Source of the DNA: an uncultured Lachnospiraceae bacterium
GTDB taxonomy: Bacteria; Bacillota; Clostridia; Lachnospirales; Lachnospiraceae
Length of the DNA stretch: 11,991 nucleotides
Direction of reading: 5' to 3'
Assembly: GCA_900313435.1 (NCBI GenBank)
Contig: OMRF01000344.1
Span: 1 to 11,991, forward strand
Position 1 is the first letter of the stretch, and each line of letters starts with the position of its first letter. The translations under genes were made by a program, and so were the position numbers. Positions 1-6,891 of the stretch are shown piece after piece. Below the pieces are notes generated by a model. That model did no database searches. It saw only the letters and a program-made list of their open reading frames with translations, and was not told the origin of the DNA.

Positions 1-81
1 CAGTCTTTGGTTCATATGGAAACCTACTTGACAATCCTATGTGTCGTGTGTGTTTCACCATAAAACGTTCTGATTAAGAGA

Positions 82-109
82 ATTATAACGCAAACAGGGC
101 ATTTTTCAA
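82..109 (-). promoter_or_regulatory. Candidate sigma-A promoter reading out of the window to the left
   Basis: Read on the minus strand, there is a -35-like TTGAAA (104-109), a 16-base spacer and a perfect -10 TATAAT (82-87). It begins inside the stop codon of the MATE gene and would drive a gene to the left of base 1. No such gene is visible, so this rests on motif match alone. Confidence 0.4.
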
Positions 110-1485
110 TGTCGGGGTAATGGACCCTCGACCCCGTCCCGGGGGTCCACTTTCACAGACCTGATCACAGAGACCAGCATCCAGACCGAGACGATCATCA
201 TGATGGCTTCTGTTATGGGCTGCGCAAACAGCATTCCATTAAACCCGAAGATGTTATTCAGGATCAGAAGAAGAGGCACATAGAGAGCAAGCTGCCGGAT
301 CACTGTGATGATGAAGGAGTATTGCGCTTTGCCGATCGCCTGGAAGGAGATCCGGCTCATGGAAACGGCGCCGACGAAAGGAAGGATCAGCATGATGGTG
401 CGCAGTACCCGGCTTCCGATCTCGATCACTTCCCCGGAATCCGTGAACAGAGCGATGAGCTGCGGTGCAAAGATCCCGAAGACCGCCATGACGCCAAGCT
501 CTATCCCGCTCAAAACGAGAATCCCGCTCCGCAATACCGCCAGCATCCGTTTGTAATTCTTTGCGCCGTAATTATAGCCCATGATGGGCTGCACTCCGGC
601 GGCCATTCCCTGATAAATATATGTTCCGACAGACATTATCTTCTGCGCGACACCCATGGCGGCCACGGTGAGTTCCCCGTAAGCCACGGCCAGATTGTTA
701 TTGATAATATAGGCAACGGAGATCAGAAGGGTTTCCATGGTGGCCGGTACGCCGACCCAGAAGATCTCCCGGACGATCTCTTTGGTGGGGCGTATGTATT
801 TTGGCGAAGGATGAAGCAGACTTTTCTTGCGCAGATAAACCAGCATAGAAGCTGTCATGCCGATTGCGTTTCCAAGGATCGTTGCGATGGCGGCGCCGCG
901 GATCTCCAGATGGAATCCGAAGATGAACAGTGGATCCAGGGCGATGTTTGCCAGCGTGCCGACAACCATGCCGATCAGGGAATAACGGACGGAACCCTCG
1001 CTCCGCAGCAGCTGGCCAAGGGTGTAGTTCCCCATGGTAAAGATTGTGCCGAGGAATAACCAGAAGGCGTACTGTTTCGTGTAAAGGAAGGTGTTATCCT
1101 GCGCTCCCAGACCGATCACGATAGGATCTAAAAGCAGAAGCCCGAGAACTGTCACGATCAGACTGCCGATGAGCGTAAACAAAACGCCGACAGTAACCGT
1201 ATGTTCGGCTTTTTCAGTATCGCCCTTGCCGAGGCTTCTTGCGATGAGAGACCCTGCGCCGGTTGCGATCATATTGGAGATCGCGATGGAGATCATCATG
1301 ATCGGATAGGCTAAATTAACTGCGGCGAGCTGATAGTCATCACGGAGAAGTCCGATGAAAAACGTGTCCACCAGATTGTAAAGCACCATGATGAACATGC
1401 CGGCTACCAGCGGCAGCCCCAGCTTCAGCACTGCAACTGCAGGTTTTTCTTCTTTCAGAATGTAGATTCTTTTGTCTTCTTTCAT
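106..1485 (-). CDS. MATE family multidrug efflux transporter (MepA/NorM-like)
   Basis: This is a 459-residue integral membrane antiporter of the MATE family, which exports drugs or metabolites using an ion gradient. About 12 hydrophobic segments are visible. Family-typical stretches include LYNLVDTFFIG near the N-terminus, GAGSLIARSLGKGD in the first half, LRSEGSVRYSLIGMVVGTLANI in the middle, and GVQPIMGYNYGAK in the second half. The ATG at 1485 is preferred: it has GAGGA ten bases upstream, whereas the in-frame ATG at 1494 sits almost on top of that site. A good promoter lies upstream at 1515-1543. The oddity is the tail: the reading frame runs through repeat copy 1, so the last residues (DPRDGVEGPLPRH) come from the repeat and adjoining bases, possibly replacing the original end. 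The substrate cannot be told. Family assignment is secure. Confidence 0.9.
   Translation of the reverse strand: MKEDKRIYILKEEKPAVAVLKLGLPLVAGMFIMVLYNLVDTFFIGLLRDDYQLAAVNLAYPIMMISIAISNMIATGAGSLIARSLGKGDTEKAEHTVTVGVLFTLIGSLIVTVLGLLLLDPIVIGLGAQDNTFLYTKQYAFWLFLGTIFTMGNYTLGQLLRSEGSVRYSLIGMVVGTLANIALDPLFIFGFHLEIRGAAIATILGNAIGMTASMLVYLRKKSLLHPSPKYIRPTKEIVREIFWVGVPATMETLLISVAYIINNNLAVAYGELTVAAMGVAQKIMSVGTYIYQGMAAGVQPIMGYNYGAKNYKRMLAVLRSGILVLSGIELGVMAVFGIFAPQLIALFTDSGEVIEIGSRVLRTIMLILPFVGAVSMSRISFQAIGKAQYSFIITVIRQLALYVPLLLILNNIFGFNGMLFAQPITEAIMMIVSVWMLVSVIRSVKVDPRDGVEGPLPRH
121..149. repeat. Intergenic palindromic repeat, copy 1 (variant centre)
   Basis: This 29-base copy has the family's outer arms (TGGACCC at the left, GGGGGTCCA at the right). 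Its centre is GACCCCGTC, so the inner stem found in copies 2-4 and 6 does not form. It is close to the reverse complement of copy 5, so the two are variants in opposite orientation. It lies inside the 3' end of the MATE coding sequence. Confidence 0.9.
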
Positions 1486-1514
1486 ATTCTTCATTTCCTC
1501 GAAAGTGTAGCCGT

Positions 1515-1543
1515 ATCATACCAATTTTGCGCTTTTCCGTCAA
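1515..1543 (-). promoter_or_regulatory. Sigma-A-type promoter of the MATE gene
   Basis: On the minus strand, TTGACG (1538-1543), a 17-base spacer and TATGAT (1515-1520) make a near-consensus promoter. It lies about 30 bases upstream of the preferred start at 1485, leaving room for a short leader with the GAGGA site. The rest of the 1495-1649 gap holds only a weak plus-strand -10-like TAGAAT (1627-1632) that could serve the importer operon; I see no convincing -35 for it. Confidence 0.7.
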
Positions 1544-1649
1544 AAGGCGCATTATAAACGCGGCTGATTCTCGCCGGAATTACTTATGGTGGAAGAAATG
1601 CTCTTTCTTCTGCTAAAGTGCCGTGATAGAATTAGAGAAATCTTGAAAA

Positions 1650-1691
1650 TGGACCCCCGGAATGGACCCCCGGGACTGTCCCGGGGGTCCA
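1650..1691. repeat. Intergenic palindromic repeat, copy 2 (compound: 13-base stub plus full unit)
   Basis: A partial unit TGGACCCCCGGAA (1650-1662) is followed directly by a full 29-base unit (1663-1691). The full unit is a perfect inverted repeat, 13-bp arms around a CTG loop. It differs by one base from the reverse complement of copy 3. It ends seven bases before the AAGGAG site of the importer operon, so it would form a very stable hairpin in that leader. The same stub arrangement recurs in copy 7. Confidence 0.92.
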
Positions 1692-1709
1692 AAAATGTAA
1701 GGAGCCAAT

Positions 1710-4010
1710 ATGAAGAAAAAAACTGCAAAAGTCGATGCCATAATAATTATCGTACTTTGCCTGATCGTTGTCTGGATCATAGCAGCGGTAATGATTCCGC
1801 AGAAGCCGGCGAACGGCACTGGGGATGAAAAGTCTGCGCCTGCACAGATCTCGGATTACAACGGGAAACGTCTCGGTATAGTTACAGGCTCTGCCCTTGA
1901 TCAGCCCACCTTTGAGCATTTCCCTGACAGCCAGTATTTTTATTATGATAATATCAGTGATATGATAATGGCTTTGCAGCAGGACAAGATTGACGGGTTT
2001 GTGGAAGATGAACCTGTGCTTAAAATGGTGAGTGCCGAGCAGAAGGATATTGGGTACTTTAAGGACTGCCTGCGCGACGACATATACAGCTTCGGTTTTC
2101 AAAAGACCGGCGATCGGAGTGCGAAGCTTCTCGGTCAGTTTAATGAGATGCTCGCGGAAATGAACAAAGACGGAAGTTTGGAAGAGCTTAAGAATAAATG
2201 GTTTTCCGGCGACCCGAACAACATTACTATTGATCGCTCGGGGCTCACCGGTGAGAACGGAAAGATCAATGTAGCTGTTAATCCGACGAGCGTTCCATTT
2301 TCGATGGTCAGCAACGGAGAGCTGAACGGCTATGCTGTTGAACTTATGACAATGTTCTGCCGCAAGTACGGATATGACTGCAAATACGATCAGGTAAACA
2401 CCGCATCGGGGCTTGCGGGACTTTCTTCGGGCGTATATGACATATTCGCATACAATACGACTGTTACTCCGGAAAGGGCTGAAAACATCGCTTTCTCCGA
2501 TCCGATCTACTACGGTGGTATTGTTCTCGCAGTAAGAGCATCCGAGCTTGGCAGCGAAAACAGTATCCCGACGATAAAAGACTATAATGGAAAGCCTGTG
2601 GGAATAATCACCGGATCGAATTTTGAACCTCCGACGTTTGAGAATTTCCCCGACAGCGAATACTATTATTTCAACAATGTTGCCGATATAGGAACAGCTC
2701 TTAAAAAGAATAAGATAGACAGCTTTCTCTGTGACGAACCGACAGTACGGATACTGCACAATGAGCAGCCCGAGATAAGTGCACTTCCCGGGATGGTAAC
2801 GAACGACAGTTATGCGTTCGGATTCCGCAAGAGCGACGAAAAAGGCACCAAGCTTTGCAACCAGTTCAACGAAATGCTTGCCGACCTTACTGCGGATGGC
2901 TCTCTTGAAAAGATGAAGGAAAAATGGCTCGGAAACGACGAGTCGGCAAAGGTACTGGACACCACCGGATATTCGGGCGGGAACGGCTCGGTAAATGTAA
3001 TAATTAACGTGACAGAGGTTCCGTTCGTCTATTTAAAGGACAACAAGCCTGTAGGTTTTGCAATGGAGCTTGTCGATACTTTCTGCCGCAGATACGGATA
3101 TATACCCGATTACGAAGACGCGGACTTCAATTCGCGCATAACAGGTCTCGTCTCGGGTAAATACGATATTGCGGCATCGGCCATGACTATAACCGATGAG
3201 AGAAAGGAGAGTGTGAACTTCTCAGAACCGTTCTATGAGGGCGGTCTCGTGCTTGTGGTAAGGACATCCGATATCCATCCGGAAGAAGCCGCTGCTTCCG
3301 ATAAGAGCCCCAACATCTTCCAGATGATCGCTGAAAGCTTCGAAAAGAACTTCATCCGTGAAGATCGCTGGAAGCTGATACTGAGCGGTGTTGGTACGAC
3401 CGCTCTTATCACAGTTTTGTCAACACTGTTCGGCACGTTGCTTGGATTCCTTATCTGTCTGTTCAGGCGCACGGGAAGCAAGCTCGCGAACATTATCTCA
3501 GACCTGTATGTAAAACTTCTGCAGGGCACACCCATGGTCGTGCTGCTGATGATACTGTATTACGTCGTATTCGGAAAATCCGGACTTGAAGCTGTCTGGG
3601 TGGCGATCATCGGCTTCACGCTCAACTTCGGCGCATACGCTTCCGAGATCATGCGTTCCGGTATCGAGAGCATCGACGGCGGACAGCGCGAAGCAGCACT
3701 CGCCCTCGGTTACAGAGAGAATCAGGCGTTCTTCATGTTCATCTTCCCGCAGGCTGTGGTACGCTTCCTTCCCGTTTATAAGCAGGAGATAATCTCGCTT
3801 CTAAAGGGCACATCCATCGTCGGATATATCGCGATACAGGATCTCACGAAAATGAGCGATATTATCAGAAGCCGTACTTACGAGGCATTCTTCCCGCTTA
3901 TCGTGACCGCGATAATTTACTTTATCCTCGCATGGATAATTTCGATAATACTCAAGTTTATACTGAACAGAGTTGATTTCAGACGCAAAAAGAGAGGTGC
4001 CGCAAAATGA
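1710..4010 (+). CDS. Polar amino-acid ABC importer: duplicated substrate-binding units fused to permease
   Basis: This 766-residue membrane protein joins extracytoplasmic amino-acid-binding domains to the permease of a His/Gln-type ABC importer. Residues 9-29 form a signal anchor. Two homologous units follow, about 47-277 and 288-519, offset by 242 residues. Each starts with the family's second half (DYNGK..GI.TGS, ending DGSLE..K.KW) and continues with its first half (G.A.EL...FCR.YGY, then T.ERxxxxxFS.P.Y). The usual order is therefore swapped, and only the central stretch 183-407 reads as one conventional domain. Residues about 548-758 are the permease, with the EAA loop at 661-680 (EAA, G667, FP at 679-680). 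AAGGAG lies five bases before the ATG. The stop overlaps the ATPase start (ATGA). ATA-rich codon use differs from the GH3 gene. Substrate within the polar amino-acid class is unknown. Confidence 0.9.
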   Translation: MKKKTAKVDAIIIIVLCLIVVWIIAAVMIPQKPANGTGDEKSAPAQISDYNGKRLGIVTGSALDQPTFEHFPDSQYFYYDNISDMIMALQQDKIDGFVEDEPVLKMVSAEQKDIGYFKDCLRDDIYSFGFQKTGDRSAKLLGQFNEMLAEMNKDGSLEELKNKWFSGDPNNITIDRSGLTGENGKINVAVNPTSVPFSMVSNGELNGYAVELMTMFCRKYGYDCKYDQVNTASGLAGLSSGVYDIFAYNTTVTPERAENIAFSDPIYYGGIVLAVRASELGSENSIPTIKDYNGKPVGIITGSNFEPPTFENFPDSEYYYFNNVADIGTALKKNKIDSFLCDEPTVRILHNEQPEISALPGMVTNDSYAFGFRKSDEKGTKLCNQFNEMLADLTADGSLEKMKEKWLGNDESAKVLDTTGYSGGNGSVNVIINVTEVPFVYLKDNKPVGFAMELVDTFCRRYGYIPDYEDADFNSRITGLVSGKYDIAASAMTITDERKESVNFSEPFYEGGLVLVVRTSDIHPEEAAASDKSPNIFQMIAESFEKNFIREDRWKLILSGVGTTALITVLSTLFGTLLGFLICLFRRTGSKLANIISDLYVKLLQGTPMVVLLMILYYVVFGKSGLEAVWVAIIGFTLNFGAYASEIMRSGIESIDGGQREAALALGYRENQAFFMFIFPQAVVRFLPVYKQEIISLLKGTSIVGYIAIQDLTKMSDIIRSRTYEAFFPLIVTAIIYFILAWIISIILKFILNRVDFRRKKRGAAK

Positions 4011-5101
4011 GTATGATAAAGATAGAACATCTGCGTAAAGAATACGCCAACATAACACCGCTCAAAGACGTCTGCGCCGAGATAAACAAGGGCGATGTGA
4101 TCTCAATAATCGGTCCCTCCGGCACCGGGAAATCCACACTTCTTCGCTGCCTTAACCAGCTTGAGGAACCGACATCGGGAACCGTAACCGTTAACGGCGA
4201 AGTGATAACAGATCCAAAGTGCGACATTACTCTTGTGCGCAGAAAAATGGGAATGGTTTTCCAATCTTTCAATCTGTTCGCGAACCTTAATATATTAGAG
4301 AATGTCATGGCATCACCCGTGAAGCTCCTTAAGACTCCGAAGGAGCAGGCTCGCAAAGAGGCTATGGAGCTGCTGAAGCGCGTCGGGCTCGCGGAGAAAG
4401 CGGAAAATTATCCCGACGAGCTTTCCGGCGGTCAGAAGCAGCGTGTGGCGATAGCCCGCGCGATAGCTATGCACCCCGAGATAATCCTGTTTGACGAGCC
4501 GACATCCGCCCTCGACCCGACAATGGTCGGCGAAGTTCTCTCTGTCATAAAGAGCCTCGCAAAAGAGGGAATGACGATGATGATCGTTACGCATGAGATG
4601 AAGTTTGCGCGCGACGTATCTAACCGCGTATTCTTCATGGATGAGGGCGGAATATATGAAGAAGGAACTCCCGAGCAGATATTCGGGGCGCCGACAAAGG
4701 AGAAAACGAGGATATTCATCAAGCGACTGAAACAGCTTTCGCTTGAGATAAACTCGCTGACTTTCGATTTTGTCGGTTTCACCGCTCAGATAGAGCAGTT
4801 CGGCAGAGACAACATGATAGCGCCGAAGATAGTGCGCGACCTTGAGCTCGCGTTTGAAGAGCTTGTTGTGCAGAACATCAGAAATGCGATAGAGCACAGC
4901 GGGTACGGACTTCCTATAAACATTGAAATCGAGCATTCGGAGGCTGACGAGACCGCTCAGATGAGGATAACATATGGCGGCGACAGGTTCGACCCGTTCT
5001 CGGAGGGTGACGAACTCTCGGCTGTCCTCATAAAAAAACTTGCCGCTGATGTAAAGTCGGATTACACTGACAAGAATGAAATTGTCATAAAATTCGAATA
5101 A
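4007..5101 (+). CDS. Polar amino-acid ABC transporter ATPase with C-terminal HATPase-like domain
   Basis: This 364-residue protein should energise the importer encoded upstream, with which it shares an ATGA overlap; AGAGAGG lies nine bases before the start. Residues 1-245 are a complete GlnQ/HisP-type ATPase: Walker A GPSGTGKST (36-44), Q-loop Q86, signature LSGGQ (139-143), Walker B ILFDEP (160-165) and switch H196. Family members usually end near 240-250. Here about 115 residues follow that resemble an RsbW/SpoIIAB-type GHKL domain: LELAFEELVVQNIRNAIEH (279-297) looks like the N box, and RITYGGDRFDP (320-330) takes the place of the D-x-G region. The adenine-contacting Asp appears to be Tyr, so nucleotide binding there is doubtful. 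The tail could sense or dock rather than hydrolyse. Its ATA-rich codons match the rest of the gene, so it is not a recent graft. The stop abuts repeat copy 3. Confidence 0.9.
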   Translation: MSMIKIEHLRKEYANITPLKDVCAEINKGDVISIIGPSGTGKSTLLRCLNQLEEPTSGTVTVNGEVITDPKCDITLVRRKMGMVFQSFNLFANLNILENVMASPVKLLKTPKEQARKEAMELLKRVGLAEKAENYPDELSGGQKQRVAIARAIAMHPEIILFDEPTSALDPTMVGEVLSVIKSLAKEGMTMMIVTHEMKFARDVSNRVFFMDEGGIYEEGTPEQIFGAPTKEKTRIFIKRLKQLSLEINSLTFDFVGFTAQIEQFGRDNMIAPKIVRDLELAFEELVVQNIRNAIEHSGYGLPINIEIEHSEADETAQMRITYGGDRFDPFSEGDELSAVLIKKLAADVKSDYTDKNEIVIKFE

Positions 5102-5130
5102 TGGACCCCCGGGACAGTCCCCGGGGTCCA
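5102..5130. repeat. Intergenic palindromic repeat, copy 3
   Basis: Left arm TGGACCCCCGGGA, loop CAG and right arm TCCCCGGGGTCCA form a hairpin of 12 pairs with one C-C mismatch. The sequence is identical to copies 4 and 6. It starts on the base after the ATPase stop and ends 15 bases before the GH3 ribosome binding site. With the preceding A it creates a false ATG (5101) in frame with the GH3 gene. No T-run follows, so it is not a standard intrinsic terminator. Confidence 0.93.
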
Positions 5131-5157
5131 CTTCATGCACAGATCAGGAGATTCGCC

Positions 5158-6891
5158 ATGAAAGACAAAAAAAGCAACATCTTTGACAAGATGACCCAGA
5201 ATAGTAAGTACAGTATCCGTAAGCTTGATCATGCCTGCCGGGACGCAGGGCTCGTCAACAGAAGTCTGCTGATGGATATTCTGATGGACAACAGTTCCAC
5301 GGAATACGGAGAGAAATATCATTTTTCGGATATCAGGAATGAGGACGAATACCGTGAAAAGGTTCCGCTGACTTCTTATGAAGACTATGAACCCTATATC
5401 GACCGTATGGTGAACAACAACGAGACGAATCTCATCACCAGCTATCCCGTTGTCTATTACGCAAGTACTTCCGGGACAAGCGGGTCTCCCAAAAAGATCC
5501 CTGTTACGGACAGAGGCCTTGCCATCTTGCAGGATTACATTGGTCCGCTCTCCAAAGCCATCACGGCAGAATACTATCAAAATACCATGGATACGCTTCC
5601 GCCGGAAGGCAAGATCCTCGGGATCTTCAGCATGCAAAGAGAGGATCTTCCCTGCGGCGTGCCTTTTGGTGCTATCTCTGCTGTCTGCTTTCCTGGCGGG
5701 GAAACCAATGATGATTCTCTGAAGGATCTGTTTTCCACGCCTTTTGAGGTCCTGCGAGTTTCCCAAAACACGGATCTGAAATATCTCCATGCGCTTTACG
5801 CCTTAAAAGACGAAAGCATTTCGAGCATTTTTGCTCCCTATATTTCCGCCATCTGGGATCTGATGAATTATATCCATAAAGAATGGCGGTCTCTCGTCAA
5901 TGACATCTATAACGGTGTCATCCCGGAAGGGATCAGTATGCCCCAGGAATTGAGAAAAAGTCTTGCATCAAACCTGAAACCGGATCCGGCTCGTGCCGGT
6001 GAACTGGAGGCCGAATTTCGGAAAGGGTTTGACAAGACCATTATGACCAGGATCTGGCCGAATCTTTCCGTAATCGTTTCCATCTGGGCCGGAAACTTTT
6101 ACTCCTATGCCAGAAAATTGCAGACCTATTCCGGCAGATCCATGCCTTACTATACGCTGTCCTATGTTTCTTCGGAAGGACTGTTTGCCGCAGCAAGACA
6201 TCCTTTTGACCAGTTCTACATTATGGCTCCTTCTTCATGTTTCTTTGAGTTTATTCCGGATGATCCCCAGGCAGGTCAGGATGACAGCGAGCAGGAAGGC
6301 AATCCGAAGACCCTTCTGATCGACGAGTTGGAACAGGGAAAGTCCTATGAACTGGTGATCACGAATCAATCCGGCTTTTACCGTTACCGTATGGGCGATG
6401 TGATCAAGGTGGTGGGCTTTTATAATGAGTCTCCCGTAATCAGTTTCAAATACCGGAAAAATAATATCGTTTCGGTTGCCGGCGAAAAATTCACCGAAGA
6501 CCATCTGTTGACCGCCATCAAAGAATTTGAGCGGCATTCCGGAGAAAAGATCGTTGACTTTTCCATGTATGCGGATAAGGAATCCGAGCCGGGCAGATAC
6601 GTGATCCTGATGGAGCCCGAAAAGAAAATCCCGAAGGAAAAATATGAAAGGTACGCAAACCTCATGCAGAATGAGCTTGCAAGAGCCAGTACCTCCTATG
6701 CGCATTATGTCATTGGCGGAAATATGGGAGTTCCGAAACTCGTCTTTCTGCAGAAAGAAACCTATTCTCTGTATCGCGAACTGAAAATGTTTAAGCAGGG
6801 AATCTCCGAAAATCAGCTGAAGCCGGTGCGGGTGCTTCGTACCGAAGAACAGAAACAATTCTTTCAAAAACTTGAGGAACCCTTGCAATGA
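5158..6891 (+). CDS. GH3-family acyl-adenylating amide ligase
   Basis: This 577-residue soluble enzyme belongs to the GH3 (auxin-responsive promoter) family of the ANL adenylating fold. Plant members activate a carboxylic acid with ATP and join it to an amino acid; bacterial substrates are mostly unknown. Visible hallmarks are the ATP-binding loop STSGTSG (103-109, followed by SPKKIPVT), an SEG and acyl-site region around YVSSEGLFAA, the conserved YRYRMGD (408-414, plant YRYRVGD) with the following VIKVVGF, and the hinge stretch FKYRKNNIVSVAGEKFTED before the C-terminal lobe. Length matches the family. The ATG at 5158 is chosen because AGGAG ends seven bases upstream; the longer frame from 5101 begins inside repeat copy 3. 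The stop overlaps the next start (ATGA), so ligase and exporter are co-translated. Ile codons include essentially no ATA. The acyl and amine substrates cannot be read. Confidence 0.88.
   Translation: MKDKKSNIFDKMTQNSKYSIRKLDHACRDAGLVNRSLLMDILMDNSSTEYGEKYHFSDIRNEDEYREKVPLTSYEDYEPYIDRMVNNNETNLITSYPVVYYASTSGTSGSPKKIPVTDRGLAILQDYIGPLSKAITAEYYQNTMDTLPPEGKILGIFSMQREDLPCGVPFGAISAVCFPGGETNDDSLKDLFSTPFEVLRVSQNTDLKYLHALYALKDESISSIFAPYISAIWDLMNYIHKEWRSLVNDIYNGVIPEGISMPQELRKSLASNLKPDPARAGELEAEFRKGFDKTIMTRIWPNLSVIVSIWAGNFYSYARKLQTYSGRSMPYYTLSYVSSEGLFAAARHPFDQFYIMAPSSCFFEFIPDDPQAGQDDSEQEGNPKTLLIDELEQGKSYELVITNQSGFYRYRMGDVIKVVGFYNESPVISFKYRKNNIVSVAGEKFTEDHLLTAIKEFERHSGEKIVDFSMYADKESEPGRYVILMEPEKKIPKEKYERYANLMQNELARASTSYAHYVIGGNMGVPKLVFLQKETYSLYRELKMFKQGISENQLKPVRVLRTEEQKQFFQKLEEPLQ

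Noticed and set aside
28..56. Plus-strand promoter beginning with TTGACA at 28-33
   Set aside because: The hexamer at the right spacing (TGTTTC) is a poor -10, and it would fire into the 3' end of the convergent MATE gene.
322..1059. Plus-strand open frame opposite the first MATE gene
   Set aside because: It is hydrophilic and His/Asp-rich, without domain features: the mirror of a hydrophobic transporter gene.
1586..1649. Small gene starting at the ATG at 1586
   Set aside because: It has no Shine-Dalgarno site, runs into the repeat and then out of frame through the importer gene.
1632..2759. Long minus-strand open frame opposite the binding-protein/permease gene
   Set aside because: It lies antisense to a gene with clear family motifs and has no ribosome binding site or recognisable domain. 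Its length is a by-product of the opposite gene's codon bias.
5102..5130. The repeat hairpins as ordinary rho-independent terminators
   Set aside because: The stems are strong, but no T-run follows in either direction at most copies, and several lie in gene leaders rather than only at 3' ends.
4313..5140. Minus-strand open frame opposite the ABC ATPase, running into repeat copy 3
   Set aside because: It is antisense to an unmistakable ABC ATPase and shows no family features.
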